The notes beneath the pieces were generated by a model that was not told where the DNA came from, did not search any database, and saw only the letters and a list, made by a program, of their open reading frames with translations. Below are positions 1-7,685 of a stretch of DNA of 31,187 bases, piece by piece. The position numbers were made by a program, and so were the translations under genes. The DNA is from a bacterium (GTDB lineage Bacteria; Elusimicrobiota; Elusimicrobia; UBA1565; UBA9628), in NCBI GenBank assembly GCA_021796015.1, contig JAJYOT010000014.1, forward strand, positions 1 through 31,187, written 5' to 3'. The number at the start of each line of letters is the position of its first letter. Position 1 is the first letter of the stretch.

Positions 1-180
1 TTCCCAGGGGGTCCTGGATTTGAAGGGGCTTGAGGAGGTTCTGGGTTTGGGTCGAGAAATAAACCGTCGTGCGGCCCAGGGAGTCGGTCATAGTTTCGGA
101 TGAGGCAAAATACTGATAGCTTCGTTTCAAGACTCCCGAGTCCTGGGATTCCGAGAGGGCCTGGCCGGTTGAGTTATAGA
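1..180. repeat. Near-identical copy of 2411-2590 (RHS core direct repeat)
   Basis: Bases 1-180 and 2411-2590 align over their whole length with only a few substitutions. The match ends abruptly at the codon pair before YNSTGQ, which is also where the RHS gene at 1132-2598 begins. The repeat therefore marks the recombination boundary of that cassette. Confidence 0.9.
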
Positions 181-595
181 CGACGCTCCAGGTTCCCCCG
201 TTGGGAAAGGCGATTTGGGTCAGGCCGTGATGGGGGCCGTAGGAATAATTAGTTTGGTCGCCGTCGGCGTCGGTCTCCGAGGTTTTATTGCCCGAGAGGT
301 CGTAGCCGTAGCTGAGCGAGCGTCCGGCGGAATCCGCCACGCCCGAGATTTGTCCCTGGGAGTTGTAGCTGAAAGAAAGGGAGCGGTTGTGGATGTCGGT
401 CATCTTGAGGAGGAGTCCGGTCAAGGGGTCGCGAGAATAATTCAAGGTATTTCCGTTTCGGTCGGTGAGTTGCGTCGGCAAAAAGGTTTGAGAGGAGGGA
501 TTGAGGCCGAAGGCCTGATACTGGATATGCGTTCCGTCCTTGTGTTGTTCGCTCAGTCCCGGGGAAGACGAGTTGGAATTGGGAGGGACGTCCAT
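1..595 (-). CDS. RHS/YD-repeat protein, fourth cassette (partial, runs off the window)
   Basis: The frame opens with ATG directly after the TAA of the preceding secreted-protein gene (TAAATG) and stays open to base 1, so the C-terminus and any toxin tail are outside the window. The visible ~198 residues are RHS/YD-repeat sequence, with units such as LTDRNGNTLNYSRDPLTG, SLSYGYDLSGNKTSETDADG and TNYSYG. RHS repeats fold into a beta-cage that encapsulates a C-terminal toxin. There is no signal peptide, PAAR or other N-terminal delivery domain, so the gene starts inside the RHS core. Its last ~60 residues match the first ~60 of the RHS gene at 1132-2598 almost exactly. It is either an orphan RHS tip or the continuation of a silent cassette array. 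That it is RHS is certain; that the start is functional is inferred from its coupling to the upstream stop codon. Confidence 0.85.
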   Translation of the reverse strand, partial: MDVPPNSNSSSPGLSEQHKDGTHIQYQAFGLNPSSQTFLPTQLTDRNGNTLNYSRDPLTGLLLKMTDIHNRSLSFSYNSQGQISGVADSAGRSLSYGYDLSGNKTSETDADGDQTNYSYGPHHGLTQIAFPNGGTWSVVYNSTGQALSESQDSGVLKRSYQYFASSETMTDSLGRTTVYFSTQTQNLLKPLQIQDPLG

Positions 596-1141
596 TTACT
601 CACCGTCCCAAACCATCAATTCAAAAAGTTTCCCATGCTTAAATTTATAACTGGAATCATAATAAAGGGAAACTTGGGGGTCTTGCTTGTAATCTGTATG
701 GTATTCAACTTGGAGTTCCCCCTTTTTCCTTTTAACTTTATGTGGCTTACCGTAAATTTTTATTAGCTTGGAGTAAGATATCCCAAGGCAAATACTCCTT
801 TCGGAACAAAATCCGCTCTTGTTAGGCGTAATCGCTTTTTTACACCCAGCACTTGGACTTTTATACGAAATAAGAATTCCTTCAATCGAATCATCTGGGC
901 CAATAAAAAAATCAAGATACTGGTTGAATTCCCTGTTAAAATAGCAAAGCTGATCATTATAAAAAAACCCTTTACCATATATGTCCTTCAACTTTTTAAA
1001 TTCATGTGGGCCAGCGTCAATTACAATTTGGCCAAAGCGTTTATCTACAAATTTATGAGTATACTTATTTAGAGGTTCTCCCATGAGTATGCTCGTAAAC
1101 AAAATCATGATGAGGGATGCAAATATGCTTTTTATTTGCAT
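596..1141 (-). CDS. Secreted 181-aa protein; putative periplasmic immunity protein for the upstream RHS toxin
   Basis: The protein begins with a classic Sec signal peptide (MQIKSIFASLIMILFTSILMG, cleavage likely near residue 21), followed by a soluble ~160-residue domain with several Cys and many Lys, Tyr and Phe. I do not recognise a family. The ATG overlaps the 3' end of the RHS gene at 1132-2598 by 10 nt, so the two are probably translationally coupled. It is clearly more AT-rich than the flanking RHS cores, as immunity genes in exchangeable cassettes often are. The upstream RHS tail looks like an L,D-transpeptidase acting on peptidoglycan, so an exported partner is where its immunity protein should be. 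The immunity role is inferred from position and localisation; that this is a real secreted protein is well supported. Confidence 0.75.
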   Translation of the reverse strand: MQIKSIFASLIMILFTSILMGEPLNKYTHKFVDKRFGQIVIDAGPHEFKKLKDIYGKGFFYNDQLCYFNREFNQYLDFFIGPDDSIEGILISYKSPSAGCKKAITPNKSGFCSERSICLGISYSKLIKIYGKPHKVKRKKGELQVEYHTDYKQDPQVSLYYDSSYKFKHGKLFELMVWDGE

Positions 1142-2598
1142 GGAATTACCGTAATAGAACTGATAGGGTCTTTATTGGCGTCATAGATCGTTGAGAGTAT
1201 AGAACGAAGTGATTGATTAGTCGTTCTTATACAGCCATGAGTTGGGGAACTTGGTCCCATTCTACCGCCATGAATTCCAATTCCAGTTCTTCCTGGAACA
1301 TTTATTGGAATAAAATAGGGCCCCTCACTCGGAATGTAACCTGTTCTTCCTCCAGTATTTTCTCTTGGGGGACCTACTGAGTAAATCCCGGCCGGAATGG
1401 GCGCGTAGCCTCCAGTCGTAATATTTTGAGCAGGAAATTCATATAGGGTGCCAAGGCTTATAATGGCTAATAGACCGTTGCAGGGATCAAAAAACGCTAC
1501 GGATAATCCCAATGGATCGGTAAATTTGGTAGGAATATTCAAAGCGTATTGGTAATAGTTGATTCCACCAAAAATACTGAGAGGATCTTGGGTCGTAAAT
1601 CTCCCTGACTGTGGATCATAATACCTCGCTCTGTTGTCGTAAAGCCCCGTCTCTTCATCCCATTCCCGCCCCGTAAACGCAAACGGGCTTTGGGTAAATG
1701 ATTGCGATTCGATGACGGGGCTTGGGCCGCGAACATCGAGGAAAACCGGCTGGCCGTAAGATTCGTATTCGATTTTTTCGACGAGGTTGCCGTTTATGTC
1801 CGTCGCGGCGACGATCGAGCCCAAGCCATCAGCGTGCAAAAAGTATTCCGTTCCGTTTCCTTGCCTGATTTCCAGCGGCTCGTCGATCCCCGGGCCGTGG
1901 GTAAACAGCGCGATCAAGTTGTTGTTTCCGTCCAAGATGGCCAAAATATTTTGGTTATCGTAAATGAATTGCTGAGTCTGCGAGGGCAAGGAACCGGTTG
2001 ATTTAAAGATTCTTCGACCGAGAGCGTCATATTTATAGACGGCCGAAACGCCGCTCGGCATGGACGCGCCGATGAGCTCGTTTTGCGAGTCGTAGCTGAA
2101 AATCGTTTTGTTTCCGGCGGCATCGGTCTTTGAAATTAAATTGCCGTTGGCGTCATACGAATAAGTAAACGATGAGTTCGAGACCAATTCATTCGCCGCG
2201 TTGTAATTGTAGCCGGAAATTTGGGCATCCGCGAGACGATTCCCGACGGGGTCGTAGGAAAATGATTCATTGAGCACGGGCAAGTTCGACGGCGTGGGGT
2301 GCGCGGCCGTGATGAGGCGGTTCAAGGGATCATAAGAATAAACATTCGTCCCGTCGGGCGTCGCCATACTGACGCGGTTCCCGTCCGAGTCATAAGAAAA
2401 CGCGCTCGTATTTCCCAGGGGGTCCTGGATTTGAAGGGGCTTGAGGAGGTTTTGGGTCTGGGTCGAGAAATAAACCGTCGTGCGGCCCAGGGAGTCGGTC
2501 ATAGTTTCGGATGAGGCAAAATACTGATAGCTTCTTTTCAAGACTCCCGAGTCCTGGGATTCCGAGAGGGCCTGGCCGGTTGAGTTATAGTATGGCAT
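1132..2598 (-). CDS. Orphan RHS protein with C-terminal L,D-transpeptidase-like (Tlde1/DUF2778- or YkuD-type) toxin domain
   Basis: The 488 aa start at MPYYNSTGQ, in the middle of an RHS core, 15 nt after the stop of the membrane-protein gene at 2614-3381. There is no export or PAAR domain. YD repeats (YSYDANGNLI, YKYDALGRRI) run to the hyperconserved terminus RARYYDPQSGRFTTQDPL near residue 335, followed by YALNIPTKFTDPLGL. Residues ~366-488 are a new domain: an IPAGIYSVG turn, IGIHGG (H443), and SPTHGCIRT (H454, C456, R458). This matches the L,D-transpeptidase signature of a His, then [ST]HGC[hydrophobic][R/N], in which the Cys is the nucleophile. Type VI effectors of the Tlde1 family use this fold to attack tetrapeptide stems. 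Seen: motifs and architecture. Inferred: antibacterial toxin. Compared with 5339-7663, the core has lost an internal block between YD repeats. Confidence 0.85.
   Translation of the reverse strand: MPYYNSTGQALSESQDSGVLKRSYQYFASSETMTDSLGRTTVYFSTQTQNLLKPLQIQDPLGNTSAFSYDSDGNRVSMATPDGTNVYSYDPLNRLITAAHPTPSNLPVLNESFSYDPVGNRLADAQISGYNYNAANELVSNSSFTYSYDANGNLISKTDAAGNKTIFSYDSQNELIGASMPSGVSAVYKYDALGRRIFKSTGSLPSQTQQFIYDNQNILAILDGNNNLIALFTHGPGIDEPLEIRQGNGTEYFLHADGLGSIVAATDINGNLVEKIEYESYGQPVFLDVRGPSPVIESQSFTQSPFAFTGREWDEETGLYDNRARYYDPQSGRFTTQDPLSIFGGINYYQYALNIPTKFTDPLGLSVAFFDPCNGLLAIISLGTLYEFPAQNITTGGYAPIPAGIYSVGPPRENTGGRTGYIPSEGPYFIPINVPGRTGIGIHGGRMGPSSPTHGCIRTTNQSLRSILSTIYDANKDPISSITVIPCK
1640..2400. repeat. 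RHS core repeat block, copy in cassette 3 (paralogous to 3830-4590 and 5940-6690)
   Basis: The nucleotide sequences coding from GREWD back to YDSDGNRVSMATPDG are almost the same in three RHS genes, at about 1640-2400, 3830-4590 and 5940-6690, including long identical runs. Such long direct repeats are substrates for homologous exchange of downstream tails. Confidence 0.85.
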
Positions 2599-2613
2599 GT
2601 TGAAGGTTTTTGT

Positions 2614-3381
2614 TCATTGGCGAATCCAAACCACGATAAAATAGACAATGCCACCAAATACAATACCGCCAAATACGAGGAACTCTATCCAGTTACGAAA
2701 CGCCAACGAACTCATTAAGAGACCGAGACAAAATCCTCCCATAATTCCCAGTGAAGTAGCGAGTAATGGCGACTTCCAATGCAAAATAAACAATACACCG
2801 AAATCCGTTCCCATAAGAATGGAACTCATGACTACCATCCATATAGGAATATGCACCATGTTCCACCACCCAAAGAAATATGAAATAAACGAGAGCAATA
2901 GGAAAGAAATATTGCTCAATAAAAGCACATACCACCACAAGGTTGGATTGTGTTTACGCCATATCGGGCTACGCTGCTCATGGACATAATTCGATGAACC
3001 TTGAATTTCCATCCTTGGCAATGGTTCATCAAAGTATGACCTTCGAATTAGATAATAAAGAAAACTGAACAACTCGATATAGATAACATAATTAGGTAGC
3101 TTTTGAAAGCAAGGCACAAGAATAATAAAAAAAGGAGTAAATAAGAAATCGTATATATAACGTTCATTTGATTGCGCAGGAAACTGAAAAACCCCGAATG
3201 GATAAAAAAATATCACTACAACGTCAGTGAAAGCAAGCCATGTAGGGATTTTGGTTTTCAACAAACTGTTGAACACTCCAAGAAGTCCAAAATTGTTCGC
3301 GAAAAATTCTAGGAGCAGTATCGTTACGATGAGAATACGCAACATCGTTATGGTTTTTTGATTTAAAAATTGTGCGTTCAC
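2614..3381 (-). CDS. Polytopic membrane protein, 255 aa; putative immunity protein of the RHS cassette at 3378-4988
   Basis: A GTG start overlaps the TGA of the preceding RHS gene as GTGA, a typical coupled junction. The protein is strongly hydrophobic with roughly six to seven predicted transmembrane segments (for example MLRILIVTILLLEFFA, WLAFTDVVVIFFYPFGVF, WYVLLLSNISFLLLSF and FLVFGGIVFGGIVYFIVVW) and short charged loops. No family is recognised. The DNA is AT-rich and poor in the codons favoured by the RHS core. Its position directly behind a variable RHS tail makes a membrane-embedded immunity protein the simplest reading, but sequence alone cannot show this. A transported passenger membrane protein of other function remains possible. 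Confidence 0.7.
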   Translation of the reverse strand: MNAQFLNQKTITMLRILIVTILLLEFFANNFGLLGVFNSLLKTKIPTWLAFTDVVVIFFYPFGVFQFPAQSNERYIYDFLFTPFFIILVPCFQKLPNYVIYIELFSFLYYLIRRSYFDEPLPRMEIQGSSNYVHEQRSPIWRKHNPTLWWYVLLLSNISFLLLSFISYFFGWWNMVHIPIWMVVMSSILMGTDFGVLFILHWKSPLLATSLGIMGGFCLGLLMSSLAFRNWIEFLVFGGIVFGGIVYFIVVWIRQ

Positions 3382-4988
3382 TGAGCTCCTCTAGGCAGTA
3401 ATACATTCGATATTGGCACAGATTGCAGGGGACAACTGTTTTGTGGCGGCATAAGACATTCTTGGACGTCAAGAGCCAAAGCTGTTCCCGATACTACAGG
3501 CCCTAAGACAGGGCCAAGTTCAAGATAATCGGCAATTACTTCTATAAGAATAGCGTTCGGCACGATGCGTGGCAATTTCGATTCCACGCATGACATAAAT
3601 TGTGCAAATGTCACTCTTTGCCCTATCGGAAATTGCGGCGGATTTGGTGGGAACATGCTTCCGGGCGGTAAATTAAAAACAGGAAAACCATTAAACATTC
3701 CGAGCGGGTCATGTCCTATTACAGGATTTCCAGTAACGTATGTGTAAAAATCAATACCCCCTATAAGTCCAAGCGGGTCCTGTTGGATAAACCTGCCGGC
3801 CAAAGGGTCATAGTATCTGGCTCTGTAAAAATACAGCCTGCTTTCTCCATCCCACTCGCGGCTCGTGAAGGCATAGGGGCTTCCGGTGAACGATTGCGAT
3901 TCGATGACGGGCGACGCGCCGCGAAGGTCGAGGAAAACCGGCTGACCGTAGCTTTCGTATTCAGTTCTTTCGACGAGGTTGCCGTTTATGTCAGTCGCCG
4001 CGACGATGCTCCCTAAACCATCAGCGTGTAAAAAGTATTCCGTTCCATTGGCTTGGCGAATTTCCAGTGGCTCGTCGATCCCCGGGCCGTGGGTGAAAAG
4101 GGCGACCAAATTGTTGTTCCCGTCGAGGATCGCCAAAATATTTTGGTTGTCGTAAATGAATTGCTGAGTCTGCGAGGGAAGCGAGCCCGTGCTCTTGTAA
4201 ATCCGGCGGCCCAAGGCGTCGTATTTGTAGACGGCCGAAACGCCGCTCGGCATGGACGCGCCAATGAGCTCATTCTCGGAATCATAGCTGAAAGTCGTCT
4301 TGTTTCCGGCGGAATCGATCTTTGAAATTAAATTGCCGTTGGCGTCATAGGAATAAGTAAACGATGAGTTCGAGACCAGCTCGTTCGCCGCGTTGTAATT
4401 GTAGCCGGAAATTTGAGCGTCCGACAAGCGATTCCCGACGGGATCGTAGGAAAAGTTTTCGTTGAGGATCGGCAAATTGGACGGCGCGGGGTGAGACGCG
4501 CTGATGAGGCGGTTCAAGGGATCATAAGAATAAACATTCGTCCCGTCGGGCGTGGCCATCGAGACGCGGTTCCCGTCCGAGTCGTAAGCATATTCGGCAA
4601 AAACCAAAGCGGTTCCGTTTTTCTGATGGATGATTTGGGTGAGCTCCGATGCGGCGTCATAGCCGTAATTCGTTTGAACGGAATTTGGATACGCGAGACC
4701 GACCCTTCGGCCATCGGCGTCATAAGAAAAGCTGATGTTATGGCCATCGGGGTCAGTGAGGCCGGTGAGATTGTTTTCCGTGTCATAGGAAAAGTTTTTA
4801 GACTGGCTTAAAGCGTTGGTCACGGCGGGGAGCCGGGCGGCATGGTGGACTGGGCGGAGCCGGCGAGATTTTGATTCCCCGTTCCGGGGTAAACGCAGCT
4901 GCGTCCCGGCGGCGGGTTTTGCCATCGGGCTTGGGGAAGGTTTGGCTGCGAGCATTGCGGCGCGAGGGCAAGAAGCATTGTAATTCAC
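3378..4988 (-). CDS. Orphan RHS protein with unrecognised Cys-containing C-terminal tail
   Basis: This is a 536-aa RHS gene with a GTG start 6 nt after the stop of the 115-aa membrane protein gene. Its first ~53 residues (Pro, Ala and Arg rich) are not RHS and look like read-through of non-coding DNA. RHS homology to 5339-7663 begins at ARL.AVTNALSQ. The core then jumps from one SFSYDAD repeat to the next (DADGRRVGLAYPNS), missing about 105 residues present in the longer paralogue. The core ends with RARYYDPLAGRFIQQDPLG and VIGHDPLG. The variable tail (residues ~431-536) is Pro-rich, then has a hydrophobic stretch (PNAILIEVIADYLELGPVLGPVV) and four Cys (positions 37, 81 and 89 of the tail among them). 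I do not recognise it as a toxin family. Its membrane-protein neighbour suggests a membrane target, but this is only inference. Confidence 0.8.
   Translation of the reverse strand: MNYNASCPRAAMLAAKPSPSPMAKPAAGTQLRLPRNGESKSRRLRPVHHAARLPAVTNALSQSKNFSYDTENNLTGLTDPDGHNISFSYDADGRRVGLAYPNSVQTNYGYDAASELTQIIHQKNGTALVFAEYAYDSDGNRVSMATPDGTNVYSYDPLNRLISASHPAPSNLPILNENFSYDPVGNRLSDAQISGYNYNAANELVSNSSFTYSYDANGNLISKIDSAGNKTTFSYDSENELIGASMPSGVSAVYKYDALGRRIYKSTGSLPSQTQQFIYDNQNILAILDGNNNLVALFTHGPGIDEPLEIRQANGTEYFLHADGLGSIVAATDINGNLVERTEYESYGQPVFLDLRGASPVIESQSFTGSPYAFTSREWDGESRLYFYRARYYDPLAGRFIQQDPLGLIGGIDFYTYVTGNPVIGHDPLGMFNGFPVFNLPPGSMFPPNPPQFPIGQRVTFAQFMSCVESKLPRIVPNAILIEVIADYLELGPVLGPVVSGTALALDVQECLMPPQNSCPLQSVPISNVLLPRGAQ
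3830..4590. repeat. RHS core repeat block, copy in cassette 2
   Basis: This is the middle copy of the shared RHS core. It is closest to the 5940-6690 copy: the stretch around 4170-4260 matches 6271-6360 with almost no change. Homology continues upstream to about 4735, then skips to the segment matching 7150-7255 of the longer paralogue. Confidence 0.85.
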
Positions 4989-4994
4989 CGAAAA

Positions 4995-5342
4995 TTATAA
5001 TAGAAACAATATTATTCTTGCTATTATCGCCCCCAAGCAGAAATATACAATGGTTGAAATTCTTGTGAGTTTTTCTCCGGCCTCATATGCCACTCCATGT
5101 GGGAAGAAAAGGATAGCAATTGAAGCTGAGGCCGCAAGTGCCGCAAATCTTATCAGAACCCACCATCCCCTCAACTGTCTCAACATTTTTTCATCCCAAT
5201 AAGAAAGCTGTTGGCCAAATTTTGTTTTACCTTTGTGGTTGTAATCAATCCCCATAATAAAGCCTAGCAATGTTCCCATTAGTATGGTTGATATTAAAAT
5301 TTTGAATATTATGAACTCTCTAGTATTCATTGTGAACCTCAT
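4995..5342 (-). CDS. Small membrane protein, 115 aa; putative immunity protein of the first RHS cassette
   Basis: The ATG overlaps the TGA of the 774-aa RHS gene (ATGA). A second in-frame Met at residue 5 is an alternative start. Three hydrophobic segments are visible (IIFKILISTILMGTLLGFIM, VLIRFAALAASASIAILFF and STIVYFCLGAIIARIILFL), with a charged central loop (KTKFGQQLSYWDEKMLRQLRG). No family is recognised. The overlap, small size and low GC relative to the RHS core fit an immunity gene coupled to the toxin-bearing RHS tail upstream. The tail is itself Gly/Ala-rich and hydrophobic, so a membrane-acting toxin and a membrane-located partner are mutually consistent. Confidence 0.7.
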   Translation of the reverse strand: MRFTMNTREFIIFKILISTILMGTLLGFIMGIDYNHKGKTKFGQQLSYWDEKMLRQLRGWWVLIRFAALAASASIAILFFPHGVAYEAGEKLTRISTIVYFCLGAIIARIILFLL

Positions 5343-7663
5343 TTAGAGCAGCCGCAGTTTTTGGGGCGCGGGAAAAGTCCGGATATGCCGCCCGCGCCTA
5401 AACCTCTAACAAGCCCTGCCTTGGTAGCATTGCTTTCAAACGTGATCCACCAGGGCTCGGGGAAAAATATATTTTCGGCAGGTCCTATAAAAGGTCCACC
5501 AAGTAAGCCCGCGCCAAAGCCTATGCCGCTGGCTGCGCCGAGCCCTGTCCAAGAAAAATTGTTTGTCGTTAAATAATATTGGCCCGCGCCCGTGGCGATC
5601 CCGACTATTCCCGCTCCCAGATATTCCGTTCCAATGATAGGCAATAGGGCGCCGCCCACCCCTCCCGCTAACGCCGCTTGACCGACACTTTTTAGATCGA
5701 CACAACCGTAGAAAACAGCTTGGGCCAATGCAGTTCCACCAGCTCCCAGTATGGCTCCCGCCCCGGCGCCGATAAGAATTGGCGCGAGAATGGGGACGAT
5801 TTCTCCGCTCGGATCGGTAAATCTGACGGGATTGTTTAGCGCATAGCGGTATTGATTGGGGTCGACTTGAGTTCCAAAAGGATCTTGCGACAAAAAGAAC
5901 CCCGTAATGGGGTCATAATAGCGCATCCGATCAAAATATTTATTGATTTCCTCATCCCATTCCCGCCCCGTAAACGCGAACGGGCTTTGGGTGAAGCTTT
6001 GCGATTCAACGACAGGGCTTGGGCCGCGCTCATCCAAAAATACCGGCTGGCCGTAGCTTTCGTATTCAATTTTCTCGACGAGGTTGCCGTTTATGTCGGT
6101 TGCGGCGACGATGCTCCCTAAACCGTCAGCGTGTAAAAAGTATTCCGTTCCGTTGGCTTGCCTGATTTCCAACGGCTCGTCAATGCCCGGACCGTGGGTA
6201 AACAGCGCGATCAAGTTGTTGTTCCCGTCGAGGATCGCCAAAATGTTTTGATTGTCGTAAATGAATTGCTGAGTCTGTGAGGGAAGCGAGCCCGTGCTCT
6301 TGTAAATCCGGCGGCCCAAAGCGTCGTATTTGTAGACGGCCGAAACGCCGCTCGGCATGGACGCGCCGATGAGCTCATTCTCGCTATCATAGCTGAAGCT
6401 TGTTTTATTTCCGGCGGAATCGGTCTTTGAGATTAAATTGCCGTTGGCGTCATAGGAATAAGTAAACGATGAGTTCGAGACCAGCTCGTTCGCGGCGTTG
6501 TAGGAATAATTCGTTATCGAAGCGTCCGACAAGCGATTCCCGACGGGATCATAAGAAAAGTTTTCGTTGAGGATCGGCAAATTGGACGGCGCGGGATGGG
6601 ACGCGCTGATGAGGCGGTTCAAGGGATCATAGCCGTAAACATTCGTCCCATCCGGCGTCGCCATACTGACGCGGTTGCCATCCGAGTCATAAGCATATTC
6701 CGCGAAGGCCAAAGCGGTTCCGTTTTTCTGATGGATGATTTGCGTGAGCTCCGACGCGGCGTCATAGCCGTAATTCGTTTGAACGGAATTTGGATACGCG
6801 AGACCGACCCTTCGGCCGTCGGCGTCATAAGAAAGATTGAACTTCTCTCCTTGCGGGTTCGCGATCGAAGTCTCATGATTCAAAGCGTCATAAGTAAAGT
6901 TAAAGGTCCCCCACGGGGTGGTCATCGAAGTTTCGTTTCCGGCCATGTCATAAGTATAACCGATCGTGGCGGAAAATCCAGAGGGCAAAGTTTGAACGAC
7001 CTGCGTCGGGCGATTATCCGCGTCATAAGTCGTCGCGATCTTGGAGCCGTTGTAGTCGGCGACCGAGATCAAATTGCCGACCACGTCATAAGAATAATTG
7101 ACCGCCCCCTCGGGAAGCGTCTTCCTTATTAATCGGTTATCGGCATCGTAGCTGAACGAAATATTATGGCCGTCGGGATCGGTGAGACTCGTCAGGTTAT
7201 TTTCGGTGTCATAGGAAAAGTTCTTCGACTGGCTTAAAGCGTTGGTCACGGCGGTGAGCCGGGCGTTAATGTCGTAGGAAAACTGAGTGGGGTGGCTGAG
7301 GGCATCGGTGACCTTCGCGAGATTGCGCTCGGGGCGGCCGGGCTGATAAGAATAACTGGTCTGGCCGTTCAAGGCATCCGTGACGCTCAAAAGATTTCCC
7401 ATCGGGTCATAGCTGAAATTGGTTTTGTTCCCTTGCGGGTCGGCGTTTTGAACGACGCGGCTTAAGGCGTCGCGGGTCATCGTGGTCGTTCGGCCCAGGG
7501 GGTCGGTCGTTTGGGTGGGTTTTCTCAAGCCGCTGTCGCTCAGCCATTGGTAGACCGTGACGCCATTCTTGGAATCCGCGACGGTCGTGCTGGACGGGAA
7601 ATAAGCGTAGCTCTTGGTCTCATCGGAGTCGTCATTTGATTCGCTTAACATAGCGCTCCCCAT
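5339..7663 (-). CDS. RHS/YD-repeat protein, longest cassette, with hydrophobic Gly/Ala-rich C-terminal tail
   Basis: The 774 aa are the longest RHS gene in the array and hold a nearly continuous run of YD repeats, from LSESNDDSDETKSYAYFPSS through YKYDALGRRIYKSTGS and the core terminus FDRMRYYDPITGFFLSQDPFG. The variable region begins after RFTDPSG. Residues ~621-774 form a Gly/Ala-rich tail with four or five hydrophobic stretches (ILIGAGAGAILGAGG, AGGVGGALLPIIG, GLGAASGIGFGAGLLGG) and end in CGCSK. Such tails occur as pre-toxin or pore-like regions in polymorphic toxins; I cannot name this one. The start lies inside the RHS core, with no signal peptide or PAAR. ATG at 7651, preceded by GGGGAG, is an alternative start. 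Sequence upstream of the start changes at once into the dispersed repeat seen at 9.4 and 10.0 kb. Confidence 0.85.
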   Translation of the reverse strand: MGSAMLSESNDDSDETKSYAYFPSSTTVADSKNGVTVYQWLSDSGLRKPTQTTDPLGRTTTMTRDALSRVVQNADPQGNKTNFSYDPMGNLLSVTDALNGQTSYSYQPGRPERNLAKVTDALSHPTQFSYDINARLTAVTNALSQSKNFSYDTENNLTSLTDPDGHNISFSYDADNRLIRKTLPEGAVNYSYDVVGNLISVADYNGSKIATTYDADNRPTQVVQTLPSGFSATIGYTYDMAGNETSMTTPWGTFNFTYDALNHETSIANPQGEKFNLSYDADGRRVGLAYPNSVQTNYGYDAASELTQIIHQKNGTALAFAEYAYDSDGNRVSMATPDGTNVYGYDPLNRLISASHPAPSNLPILNENFSYDPVGNRLSDASITNYSYNAANELVSNSSFTYSYDANGNLISKTDSAGNKTSFSYDSENELIGASMPSGVSAVYKYDALGRRIYKSTGSLPSQTQQFIYDNQNILAILDGNNNLIALFTHGPGIDEPLEIRQANGTEYFLHADGLGSIVAATDINGNLVEKIEYESYGQPVFLDERGPSPVVESQSFTQSPFAFTGREWDEEINKYFDRMRYYDPITGFFLSQDPFGTQVDPNQYRYALNNPVRFTDPSGEIVPILAPILIGAGAGAILGAGGTALAQAVFYGCVDLKSVGQAALAGGVGGALLPIIGTEYLGAGIVGIATGAGQYYLTTNNFSWTGLGAASGIGFGAGLLGGPFIGPAENIFFPEPWWITFESNATKAGLVRGLGAGGISGLFPRPKNCGCSK
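5940..6690. repeat. RHS core repeat block, copy in cassette 1
   Basis: This is the copy in the longest RHS gene and serves as the reference for the internal deletions seen in the other cassettes. All copies are in the same orientation. Confidence 0.85.
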
Positions 7664-7685
7664 TGCTTATTAAAGGGAGATCGGC

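Noticed and set aside
215..766. Plus-strand frames over the RHS genes (also 1702-2001, 4413-4811, 6596-7132)
   Set aside because: They are antisense shadows of RHS repeats, with Val/Arg/Gly-rich repetitive translations and no start signals.
1..7663. CRISPR array or tandem satellite in the RHS region
   Set aside because: Repeats are protein-coding YD units and long paralogous blocks, not short repeats with unique spacers.
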